Source: Gammaproteobacteria bacterium
GTDB taxonomy: Bacteria > Pseudomonadota > Gammaproteobacteria > Chromatiales > Chromatiaceae
Reading direction: 5' to 3'
Assembly: GCA_020445255.1 (NCBI GenBank)
Contig: JAGRGY010000041.1
Location: 1-64,000, forward strand
Length of the DNA stretch: 64,000 bases
The notes below the pieces were generated by a model that was not told where the DNA came from, searched no databases, and saw only the letters and a program-made list of their open reading frames with translations. This document shows, piece by piece, positions 52,857 through 60,086 of the stretch. Position numbers and translations under genes: made by a program. The first letter of the stretch is position 1. Every line of letters starts with the position of its first letter.

Positions 52857-53714
52857 TCAGCGGCGCAGGCGGTAGACGAGCCCGCCGGCGATGCTGCGCA
52901 TCTCGAACAGGTCTTCGTGGCCGCTCATCGACTCGGTCGAACCGAGGAACAGATGGCCGCCCGGATTCAGCACGCGCGCAATGCGGGACACGATCTCGCG
53001 CTTGCGGTCCTGGGAGAAGTAGATCAACACGTTGCGGCAGAACACGACGTCGAAGCGTCCGAGGGGATCGAACGGGCTGAGCAGGTTGAAGGTGCGAAAG
53101 CTGACGCCTTCACGGTATTGCGGCAACAGTTCGATGCAGTTGCCCTGATCACGAAAGTAGCGGCGTCGCTGATCGTCGCTCAGACCACGGCCGGCCGAGA
53201 TACCGCAATAGGTCGCGCCCTGGGCTTCACTCAATGCAGTCGGCGAGATGTCGGTGCCGACGATCTCGTACTTCATGCCGCGCGACAGGCGTCCGGCCTG
53301 CATGGCATCCTGCATAGACATCGCGACAGTGTACGCCTCCTGTCCGGTCGATGCGGCCGCCGACCAGATGCGCATACGCGTCGGCTTCGTCTCGGCCAGG
53401 ATGCCGTCGACGAGGATGCGGAAATGCGCCATGTCACGGAACCAGAAGGTCTCGTTGGTCGTCATTGCGTCGACCACGGCGAGCTGAATCTTGCTGTTGC
53501 CGTACCCGATGAGCCGCTGCACGAGCTCGTCGTAACCGCCGAGCCCGAGCGACGGCAACAGCCGCCCCAGGCGGCTCGTGACGAGATATTCCTTGCCGTC
53601 GCCGAGACGGATACCCGCCTGGCTCTCGAGGAAATCGTGGATGTCGCGGTACTGGGCCGGTGTCAGGGCGCTGCTCACGGTTCCCTCGGCAAGCGGCAGC
53701 ACCCGTTCCTGCAT
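52857..53714 (-). CDS. cheR: Chemotaxis protein methyltransferase
   Basis: CheR, 285 residues from the ATG at 53714. It methylates glutamates of chemoreceptors with S-adenosylmethionine, setting adaptation. The N-terminal helical domain (about 10-75, LTPAQYRDIHDFLESQAGIR) and the SAM domain (IWSAAASTGQEAYTVAM, IVGTDISPTALSEAQGATY, FDVVFCRNVLIYF) are intact. It overlaps the cheV stop by one base (TGATG), so translation is coupled. A longer in-frame start at 53792 would run into cheV. The pair upstream of flgB is the usual order in polar flagellates. Confidence 0.94.
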   Translation of the reverse strand: MQERVLPLAEGTVSSALTPAQYRDIHDFLESQAGIRLGDGKEYLVTSRLGRLLPSLGLGGYDELVQRLIGYGNSKIQLAVVDAMTTNETFWFRDMAHFRILVDGILAETKPTRMRIWSAAASTGQEAYTVAMSMQDAMQAGRLSRGMKYEIVGTDISPTALSEAQGATYCGISAGRGLSDDQRRRYFRDQGNCIELLPQYREGVSFRTFNLLSPFDPLGRFDVVFCRNVLIYFSQDRKREIVSRIARVLNPGGHLFLGSTESMSGHEDLFEMRSIAGGLVYRLRR

Positions 53715-54655
53715 CAGGCGCGGGCCGCGCGTTCGTCTGCGTGAAGCTTGAGGTGTTCCTGGACGATCATCGCCAGGGTATCCGGTTCCCATTTCGGCAG
53801 AAAGTCATTGGCGCCCACCTTCTGCACCATCGCCTTGTTGAACACGCCACTCAGCGACGTGTGCAGGATCACGTGCAGATGCGACATCCGCGGGTGCTCG
53901 CGGATGGCCCGGGTCAGGGAGTAGCCGTCCATACGCGGCATCTCGACGTCGGAGATCACCAGGGCGAGCCAGTTCTCGATGTCTTTGCCCTCGTCTATCC
54001 ATTGCTTGAGCAGGTCGAGCGCCTGTGCGCCGTCGTTGGCCGTCGTGTATTCGACGCCCATCTGTTCGAGCACGCGCGTGACCTGCTTGCGCGCGACCGC
54101 AGAGTCGTCCGCCAACAGTACGTGCTGCGGCTGTGTCTCGCCGCGGTCGACGATGATACCCGCCGACACGTCGTCCTGGCCTCCGACGACCTCCTTCAAC
54201 ACCTTTTCGACATCGATGATCTCGACCAGCTCGTTGTCCACCTGGGTGACCGCGGTCATATAAGTGCCATCGGCGGCACCCTTCGGCGGCGGCAGGATCT
54301 CTTCCCAGTTCATGTTGACGATGCGGTCTACGGAATCGACGAGGAATCCCTGCACCTTGCGGTTGTACTCGGTGACGATGACGAATTTCTCGCGTGGATC
54401 ATCGACCGGCGACGCACCGATAGCGCGCGACAGGTCGAGTATCGAGATGGTCTTGCCGCGCATGTTGGCGATGCCCAGCACCGTCGGATGTGAATGCGGC
54501 ACCTGGGTCAACGGCGGGCACTGGATCACCTCCTGGACCTTGAATACGTTGATGCCGAAGCGCTGCTGGCCACCGAGGCGGAACAGCAACAGCTCGAGGC
54601 GGTTGTGCCCGGCCAGCTTGGTGCGCATGTCGACGCCGTCGAGTATCCCTGCCAT
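53714..54655 (-). CDS. cheV: Chemotaxis coupling protein CheV
   Basis: CheV, 313 residues: a CheW-like coupling domain (about 10-160, LLLFRLGGQQRFGINVFKVQ, ANMRGKTISILDLSRAIGA) joined to a receiver domain (about 180-310) with LLADDSAVARKQ, LALVISDVEMPRMDGYSLTR (phosphoacceptor Asp in ISDVEMP), and a Lys in FLPKWEPD. It links receptors to CheA and probably aids adaptation. The ATG at 54655 follows GGAGCACC. A sigma-28 box lies upstream and the gene is divergent from flgA. Confidence 0.95.
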   Translation of the reverse strand: MAGILDGVDMRTKLAGHNRLELLLFRLGGQQRFGINVFKVQEVIQCPPLTQVPHSHPTVLGIANMRGKTISILDLSRAIGASPVDDPREKFVIVTEYNRKVQGFLVDSVDRIVNMNWEEILPPPKGAADGTYMTAVTQVDNELVEIIDVEKVLKEVVGGQDDVSAGIIVDRGETQPQHVLLADDSAVARKQVTRVLEQMGVEYTTANDGAQALDLLKQWIDEGKDIENWLALVISDVEMPRMDGYSLTRAIREHPRMSHLHVILHTSLSGVFNKAMVQKVGANDFLPKWEPDTLAMIVQEHLKLHADERAARA

Positions 54656-54691
54656 GAGGTGCTCCGGAAACCGTGAAAAAGACTGAGGGTC

Positions 54692-54718
54692 GTAGCGGCA
54701 CGGCCCGATCAAGCTTTA
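54692..54718 (-). promoter_or_regulatory. Sigma-28 promoter of cheV-cheR
   Basis: On the minus strand, TAAAGCTT (54718-54711), 11 bases, GCCGCTAC (54699-54692). Matches TAAAGTTT-N11-GCCGATAA at 7/8 and 6/8 positions with exact spacing. Predicted start about 54685, leader about 30 bases. Confidence 0.8.
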
Positions 54719-54738
54719 ACAGATGCCCAGGCCCGGAA

Positions 54739-54754
54739 CGGCACGATCATTGCT
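54739..54754 (+). promoter_or_regulatory. Sigma-54-type box at the flgA start
   Basis: CGGCAC-N5-TTGCT with GG at 54740-54741 and GC at 54752-54753, 10 bases apart. One mismatch to TGGCAC; TTGC is perfect. The predicted transcription start (about 54765) falls one base before the ATG at 54766, leaving almost no leader. Either flgA mRNA is leaderless, translation starts at 54775, or the box is not used. Confidence 0.55.
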
Positions 54755-54765
54755 CGTTTCCGGGC

Positions 54766-55479
54766 ATGGACATAATGCGTCGAAAAATCGGCAGTCTGGT
54801 GGCTGCGCTCGTGCTGTTGGCGACCGGGACGACCGCTGCCGACACCCAATCCCACGCCAGCATCCGCGACGCCGCACGTGAGCACGCACTGGCGGAAGCC
54901 GGGGTGCTGCCCACGGCCGGCGAGGCCAGCGTCAGTGTGGGCGAACTCGACAGCCGGCTGAAGTTGCCGGCCTGCGATCAACCCTTGGAAACCTACGACT
55001 CACCGAACGGACTCAGCGGCGGACGCGGCGTGGTCGGCGTGCGCTGCAGCGGCGGAACACCGTGGAAGCTGTACGTACCGGTACGCGTGGCCTTACTCGA
55101 GTCGGTCGTGGTCAATCGACGCCCGCTGGTCCGCGGCCAGGCGCTGGCGCGCGAAGACCTCGCCCTCGAGGAAGTCGACACCACGACGCTGCACAAGGCC
55201 TATTTCACCCGGATCGAAGACGTGCTGGGCCTGCGCACCAAGCGCGCCGTCGCGGCCGGCAGTACCCTGCACGCCGGACTGCTGCGACGCGAGCGGCTGG
55301 TCAAACGCGGTACCCAGGTGCAGATCATTGCCAATGCCGGCGGACTGTACGTTACGATGCGCGGCAAGGCGCTGGCCGATGGCGGTCGCGGCGACCGCGT
55401 CCGGGTCGAGAATCTCGCCTCGGGCAGGGTTGTCACCGGCACCGTCAGCAGGCCGGGCGTGATCCTGGTCGAAAACTGA
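54766..55479 (+). CDS. flgA: Flagellar P-ring assembly chaperone
   Basis: FlgA, 237 residues from the ATG at 54766 (or 234 from the ATG at 54775). Signal peptide with RRKIGSLVAALVLLATGTTA. The periplasmic part has LKLPACDQPLETY, a conserved Cys-containing stretch, and a C-terminal SAF-like domain (GQALAREDLALEEVD, LVKRGTQVQIIANAGGLYVT, GRGDRVRVENLASGRVVTGT). It helps FlgI assemble in the P ring. The frame is open upstream to 54673, but this would lie across the cheV promoter. flgM follows 136 bases later under its own promoter. Confidence 0.9.
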   Translation: MDIMRRKIGSLVAALVLLATGTTAADTQSHASIRDAAREHALAEAGVLPTAGEASVSVGELDSRLKLPACDQPLETYDSPNGLSGGRGVVGVRCSGGTPWKLYVPVRVALLESVVVNRRPLVRGQALAREDLALEEVDTTTLHKAYFTRIEDVLGLRTKRAVAAGSTLHAGLLRRERLVKRGTQVQIIANAGGLYVTMRGKALADGGRGDRVRVENLASGRVVTGTVSRPGVILVEN

Positions 55480-55552
55480 CCGTGACGGCCCGCACGCAAA
55501 ACGGCCGAAACGACTATTTTCGGAACCAACTTCACAACTTACGTGCGCTGGG

Positions 55553-55579
55553 TAAAGTCCGTCAAAAGTCGGACGATAT
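55553..55579 (+). promoter_or_regulatory. Sigma-28 promoter of flgM
   Basis: TAAAGTCC (55553-55560), 11 bases, GACGATAT (55572-55579), matching the FliA consensus at 6/8 in each half with exact spacing. Predicted start about 55586, leader about 30 bases. AGAAGG at 55599-55604 is the Shine-Dalgarno of flgM. Confidence 0.75.
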
Positions 55580-55615
55580 ACCTGACGTAACGATAAACAG
55601 AAGGTTAAACCGAAC

Positions 55616-55951
55616 ATGGGCATCGAGATTAACGGTAACTGCGGTCGGCCATCGCACGACGCCGTCGAGGCCGCAAAATCACAATCCTCAGCGACCGGGT
55701 CCGCAGCGTCGAACCGCGCGGGCGGCAGTGGCAACGCCAAGGCCGGGGGTACGGGCGACCAAGTCAAGCTGTCGAGCCAGGCGTCGCAGCTGCAGGCCCT
55801 GGAAGCGCAGATCGCCAACCTGCCAGTGGTCGACACGCAGCGAGTGCAAGAGGTGCAGCACACGATCGCGACCGGTGCGCTGCAGGTCGACCCGGCTCGC
55901 GTGGCCGACAAGCTGTTGACCTTCGAGGCCGGACTCGGTCAGGCGAAGTAA
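55616..55951 (+). CDS. flgM: Anti-sigma-28 factor FlgM
   Basis: FlgM, 111 residues, binds FliA (sigma-28) until it is exported through the finished hook. The N-terminal half (MGIEINGNCGRPSHDAVEAA) is disordered and Ser/Gly-rich, as expected. The C-terminal sigma-binding part has VKLSSQASQLQALEAQIANL, VDTQRVQEVQHTIATGALQV, ADKLLTFEAGLGQ. The sigma-28 promoter gives feedback control. The next gene starts 2 bases after its stop. Confidence 0.93.
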   Translation: MGIEINGNCGRPSHDAVEAAKSQSSATGSAASNRAGGSGNAKAGGTGDQVKLSSQASQLQALEAQIANLPVVDTQRVQEVQHTIATGALQVDPARVADKLLTFEAGLGQAK

Positions 55952-55953
55952 CG

Positions 55954-56433
55954 GTGGAACTGGCACAACTGGCGCGCGCCTTCGCCGCCACGGTTCAGGC
56001 TAGCCTGCACGGACTGCAGACGCTCGAGCCCGTGCTGCAACGTGAACGCAGCGCGCTGTCGGGTCGCGACCCGGATTCGCTGAACGCCGTCGTGCGCGAC
56101 AAGCTCGCCGAACTGAAGGCACTGGAACCCAGCATCAAGGCCCGCGACCGACTGCTTGCGACACTCGGACTGCAATCCGGCATTGAAGGCGGCGATCTCC
56201 TCGTCGAACGCATCGGCGATGCAAGCCTGGCCGCCGACTGGTCGCAACTGACCGAACTCGCATCGAGAGTCGCCGACCTCAACGACCAGAACGCTCAGCT
56301 CGCCAACCAGGGCCAGCGTGCCACGCGTGCCGCGCTCGGTATCCTCACCGGACGCCCCACCAGCGACGATACCTACGCCGGCCTGCGGCGCCGCGCCACA
56401 AGCGCTGCACAGCACACGCTCGGCCGCGTCTGA
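55954..56433 (+). CDS. flgN: Flagellar export chaperone FlgN
   Basis: FlgN family, 159 residues, almost entirely helical; it escorts FlgK and FlgL to the export gate. It has the LLVERIGDASLAADWSQLTE segment, a C-terminal NDQNAQLANQGQRATRAALG block typical of FlgN, and is adjacent to flgM. The start is GTG at 55954, with no ATG nearby, separated from flgM by 2 bases. Confidence 0.9.
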   Translation: MELAQLARAFAATVQASLHGLQTLEPVLQRERSALSGRDPDSLNAVVRDKLAELKALEPSIKARDRLLATLGLQSGIEGGDLLVERIGDASLAADWSQLTELASRVADLNDQNAQLANQGQRATRAALGILTGRPTSDDTYAGLRRRATSAAQHTLGRV

Positions 56434-56582
56434 CGACGCCGCATCGGTCGCATCGGACGTCCGCGCACGTCCGCTGCCGGCGCGCCCCGCGGCATACCAT
56501 CCTCCAGCACATGCGGTTACTATGCGGCCCTGATGGCGCACCAGGACCCTGTCATGTCGGGTGCGGTCCCACCAGTCACCAA

Positions 56583-56658
56583 GCCCCCGTAGCTCAGTGG
56601 ATAGAGCAACCGCCTCCTAAGCGGTAGGTCGGACGTTCGAGTCGTCTCGGGGGCACCA
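56583..56658 (+). tRNA. tRNA-Arg (anticodon CCT)
   Basis: 76 bases including encoded CCA. Acceptor GCCCCCG (56583-56589) pairs fully with CGGGGGC (56648-56654). D arm GCTC/GAGC, anticodon stem ACCGC/GCGGT around loop CTCCTAA (anticodon CCT, reads AGG), and T arm GGACG/CGTCT around TTCGAGT. Discriminator A. It stands alone between flgN and the TSUP gene. AGG is a rare codon in this high-GC genome. Confidence 0.97.
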
Positions 56659-56676
56659 ATTCCGGGGGCGGCGAAC

Positions 56677-57423
56677 GTGGAGTTCTGGCAGATCCTTGTC
56701 CTGGCCGCGGTCGGCGTCGTCGCCGGCTGGCTGAACGTGATGGCCGGGGGTGGTTCGCTGCTGACGGTACCGGTGATGCTGTTCATGGGCATCCCGGGTC
56801 CGGTCGCCAACGGCACCAACCGCATCGCGATCCTGGCGCAGAACGTCACCGCGGTGACCGCGTTCCGCCGCCGCGGCTATTCCGACTTCAGACTCGGCCT
56901 GAGCCTCGCCGCCGCGGCTTCGCTCGGCGCGATCGGTGGCGCCTCGCTGGGTGTGCATCTGGCCGGCGAGTGGTTCGACCGCGTGTTGGCGCTGGTCATG
57001 ATCGGCGTGATGCTGCTGATGGCGACCGGCCACGATAAGATCAAGCCGAGTGGTGGCGAGGCCAGGGCGAAGAACCTGGTGGCCGGTCACCTGCTGATGG
57101 TCGGTGCCGGCTTCTGGGGCGGGCTCATCCAGATCGGTGTCGGCTTCATCCTGATGCCCATCCTGCACCGCGTACTCGGTCTCGACCTGGTGCGCGTGAA
57201 CATGCACAAGGTGCTGATCGTGCTGGTCTACACGATCGTGGCGCTGTTCGTGTTCGCAACCCGACTGGAACTCTTGTGGTGGACCGGGGTCGGACTCGCG
57301 GTGGGCAACTCGATCGGCGGCTGGCTCGGTGCACATACGACCATCAGTCACGGCGAGACATTGATCCGCCGCGTGCTGTACCTTGCGCTGACCGCCTTTA
57401 TCATCAAGCTGTTGTTCTTCTGA
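56677..57423 (+). CDS. TSUP-family membrane permease (TauE/SafE)
   Basis: 248 residues with about seven to eight hydrophobic helices. N terminus MEFWQILVLAAVGVVAGWLN then VMAGGGSLLTVPVML, and the repeat GAGFWGGLIQIGVGFILMPI later, are the duplicated TauE/SafE hallmarks. The family moves sulfite, organosulfonates or related anions across the inner membrane; the substrate here is not known. The start is GTG at 56677, 18 bases after the tRNA. A GC-rich inverted repeat at about 57423-57442 follows the stop and may end the transcript. Confidence 0.85.
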   Translation: MEFWQILVLAAVGVVAGWLNVMAGGGSLLTVPVMLFMGIPGPVANGTNRIAILAQNVTAVTAFRRRGYSDFRLGLSLAAAASLGAIGGASLGVHLAGEWFDRVLALVMIGVMLLMATGHDKIKPSGGEARAKNLVAGHLLMVGAGFWGGLIQIGVGFILMPILHRVLGLDLVRVNMHKVLIVLVYTIVALFVFATRLELLWWTGVGLAVGNSIGGWLGAHTTISHGETLIRRVLYLALTAFIIKLLFF

Positions 57424-57498
57424 GCCGCCGCGCGCGGCGGGCAGTCCGCGCGGCCGCTGCCGTGATCGGATCGCCAGCAAGGAAACACGCCAACAACA

Positions 57499-58890
57499 AT
57501 GACGATGCCCCGGAGACTTGTGGAGTTGCTGCGCGGACCGCTGCTGGTCGCTTCGACTGCCGTACTGGCGGGCTGTGGGGTCGCACCCGAGCGACCGGCC
57601 CTGCCGGCGCCCGACACCTCGACGCGCTTTTCAACTGAGTATCCTGAGACCGTTGCCGACGAGACGATAGCGGGCCCCTGGTGGCATCGCGCGGTTGCCG
57701 GCGCGATTGCCGATGCGGCCGACGATGTGCTCAGCGTCAACCCGGCGCTGCGCCGCGCCGCGGCCGACGTCGAGGCCGCACGCGCCGCATGGCGCCAGGC
57801 GGAGGCCGACATCGGACCGACACTGAACGCCGACGCGTCGGTCGGCGTGCAGAAGGCCTCCGATGAACGTGGGCACTCGAATCGCTCGCTCGGCGTAGAC
57901 GCGGCGCTGCCGATCGACGTGAACGGCAGTTTCACCGCGCGCCGGGATGCGGCTCGCGCCGCCTTCGATGCCGCAACCGCCGACGCCGAGCAACTGCGCG
58001 GCGATCTCGCCCGTGACCTGCTGCTGGCGGTGGTCGACGGCGCCGAGGCGCGCCAGCGGTACGCGCTGCTGCAGGCACAGATCGCGCTCGCCGAACGCTT
58101 CCTGCAGCTGATCGAACTGCGCTTCACTCAAGGCTTGGCGAGCAGCGTCGACGTACTGCAGCAGCGTGACCAGCTCGCATCGCTGCGCCAGCAACTGCCG
58201 GTCGCGATACTCGACGCGCGGCGTGCCGACAACCAGACGCGACGGATCGCCGGACTCACGCCGGCGCCGCTTTCCGGGCTGAGCCTGGAGGAGCTGCCCG
58301 AGATAACCGGCCGGTTCGCCATCGTGCGACCCGCCATGCTGCTCGAGCGACGCGCCGGCCTGCGCGCGGCGAACGCCCGCTTGCGCGCCGCGGATGCACG
58401 TTTCGCCGCGGCACTCGCCGACCGCTGGCCTGCGTTCACGCTGTCGGCAGGCGGTGTCACGCGCGCAATCTCGGGCGATGTGACCAGCATCGTCAGCGCC
58501 GCACTGGACGCCAGCCTCACGCTGTTCGACGGAAACCGCAAGACGGCGATCGCCGAACAGCGCCGTGCCGAATTGATCGCGGAGGCCGAACAACTGCTCG
58601 ACGACTGGATCGCGGCCGTCATCGACGCCGACGACCTGCTGCTCGGCGAAGCCAGCCTGCGCGAACGTTTGCGCCTGTCGCAGACCCGCCTGGATACCGC
58701 CGATGACCTGCTCGCGGCGGCGCGCCGCCGCTTCGAACGCGGCGTCAGCGACTACCTGCCGGTGCTCGAGGCATTGCGCGGACTGCAGCAACAGCAACGC
58801 GACCACGTCGCGCTGCAGGCCGAGCTCGCGCGCACGCGCTTACGCCTGCACCGTGCACTGGGTGACACCGTCGCCGCGGGGGAAAGATGA
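57499..58890 (+). CDS. RND outer-membrane factor lipoprotein (NodT/TolC family)
   Basis: 463 residues, outer-membrane channel of a tripartite exporter. Lipoprotein signal ending VLAGC (lipobox, Cys at 26). Two homologous coiled-coil/barrel repeats, with AAADVEAARAAWRQAEADIG early and LRAADARFAAALADRWPAFT later, as in the OprM/NodT group. The stop overlaps the next ATG by 4 bases (ATGA). First of three genes. Confidence 0.9.
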   Translation: MTMPRRLVELLRGPLLVASTAVLAGCGVAPERPALPAPDTSTRFSTEYPETVADETIAGPWWHRAVAGAIADAADDVLSVNPALRRAAADVEAARAAWRQAEADIGPTLNADASVGVQKASDERGHSNRSLGVDAALPIDVNGSFTARRDAARAAFDAATADAEQLRGDLARDLLLAVVDGAEARQRYALLQAQIALAERFLQLIELRFTQGLASSVDVLQQRDQLASLRQQLPVAILDARRADNQTRRIAGLTPAPLSGLSLEELPEITGRFAIVRPAMLLERRAGLRAANARLRAADARFAAALADRWPAFTLSAGGVTRAISGDVTSIVSAALDASLTLFDGNRKTAIAEQRRAELIAEAEQLLDDWIAAVIDADDLLLGEASLRERLRLSQTRLDTADDLLAAARRRFERGVSDYLPVLEALRGLQQQQRDHVALQAELARTRLRLHRALGDTVAAGER

Positions 58891-60086
58891 AACAGTCGAC
58901 CCTGGTCAGGGCGTTCGTATTGCTGCTGGTCGCCGGCGGCTTCGCGGCCGCCGGTTGGCAACTGATGCAGACCGCACCGAAGAGCAGCCGCGAACGGCCG
59001 CAGGCACCGACCCCGTTGCTGGACGTGATCGACTCGCGCGCCGACCGGTACCCCGTCGAACTCGCGGCGGCCGGCACCGTCACCAGCGCCTACGAACTCG
59101 AGATCCGACCGCAGGTCGGCGGCCGCATCGCGACGATGCACCCGGAGTTCGAGCCCGGCGGCCGGATACCGGCAGGCATGCCGATCGTCGAGATCGAGGC
59201 CGACGACTACCGGCTGGCGCTCGAGGCCGCCGAGGCCGATGTGGCCAAGGCGCGTGCAACCGCGGCACTCGAACAGGGACGCAGCGTCGTCGCACGCGAG
59301 GAGCTCGACAGTCTGAAGGGTTCGCTCGAGGTCGATGCGACGTCGCGCGCACTCGCGCTGCGCAGACCGCAGCGCCGTCAGGTCGAAGCCGACCTGGTCA
59401 CCGCGGAGAATCGCGTCAGCCAGGCGCGCCTCGACCTCGACCGCACCGCGGTCAGCCTGCCGTTCGACGTGATCGTGCTCGAGCGCGCGCGGGTGGCCGG
59501 CGAGGTCGTCGCGGCACGCGAGCTGGTCGGCCGCGTGACCCGCGCCGATCGCTACTGGATCGAGCTGCGGACGCAGCCGGCACAGCTCGCTCGCCTGCGG
59601 CTCCCGCGCGACGGGATGCCTGGCGCACGCGTTGCCGTGCTCCACGACGGCGAGACGTTCGCCGGCGAGATCGTGCGCATCCGCGCCGACCTGGCCGGCG
59701 ATTCACGCCTGGCCGGCGTGATCGCCGAGATCGCGGTCGACCCGGAGAACCGCCACCGGCTGCTGCTTGGAAGCTATGTCGAGGCGCGTATCGACGCCGG
59801 TTTCATCGACGATGCGGTCGCGGTTCCACGGCGCGCGGTCGGCGACAACGGCCGCGTCTGGGTCGTCGACGGCGACGGTCTGCTGCAGGTGCGCCAAGCC
59901 GATGTCGTATGGCAGGCGGCGCAGCGGCTGATGCTGTCGGTCAAGACCTTGCACACCGGCGACCGCGTCGTCGTCAGTCGGATCAGCGGCCTGGTGCCCG
60001 GGGCTAAGGTGCGCACGCGCACCGTCGATCCCGACAGCGGACGTCCGCGCGCCGACGACCTGTCGCCGGGACGCACCAATGGCTGA
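58887..60086 (+). CDS. RND periplasmic adaptor (HlyD/AcrA family)
   Basis: 399 residues. One N-terminal membrane anchor (FVLLLVAGGFAAAGWQL), then lipoyl halves around a coiled-coil hairpin (IRPQVGGRIATMHPEFEPGG, AVSLPFDVIVLERARVAGEV), and beta-barrel and membrane-proximal domains. It bridges the permease and the outer-membrane factor. It overlaps the permease gene by 8 bases. Confidence 0.92.
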   Translation: MKQSTLVRAFVLLLVAGGFAAAGWQLMQTAPKSSRERPQAPTPLLDVIDSRADRYPVELAAAGTVTSAYELEIRPQVGGRIATMHPEFEPGGRIPAGMPIVEIEADDYRLALEAAEADVAKARATAALEQGRSVVAREELDSLKGSLEVDATSRALALRRPQRRQVEADLVTAENRVSQARLDLDRTAVSLPFDVIVLERARVAGEVVAARELVGRVTRADRYWIELRTQPAQLARLRLPRDGMPGARVAVLHDGETFAGEIVRIRADLAGDSRLAGVIAEIAVDPENRHRLLLGSYVEARIDAGFIDDAVAVPRRAVGDNGRVWVVDGDGLLQVRQADVVWQAAQRLMLSVKTLHTGDRVVVSRISGLVPGAKVRTRTVDPDSGRPRADDLSPGRTNG

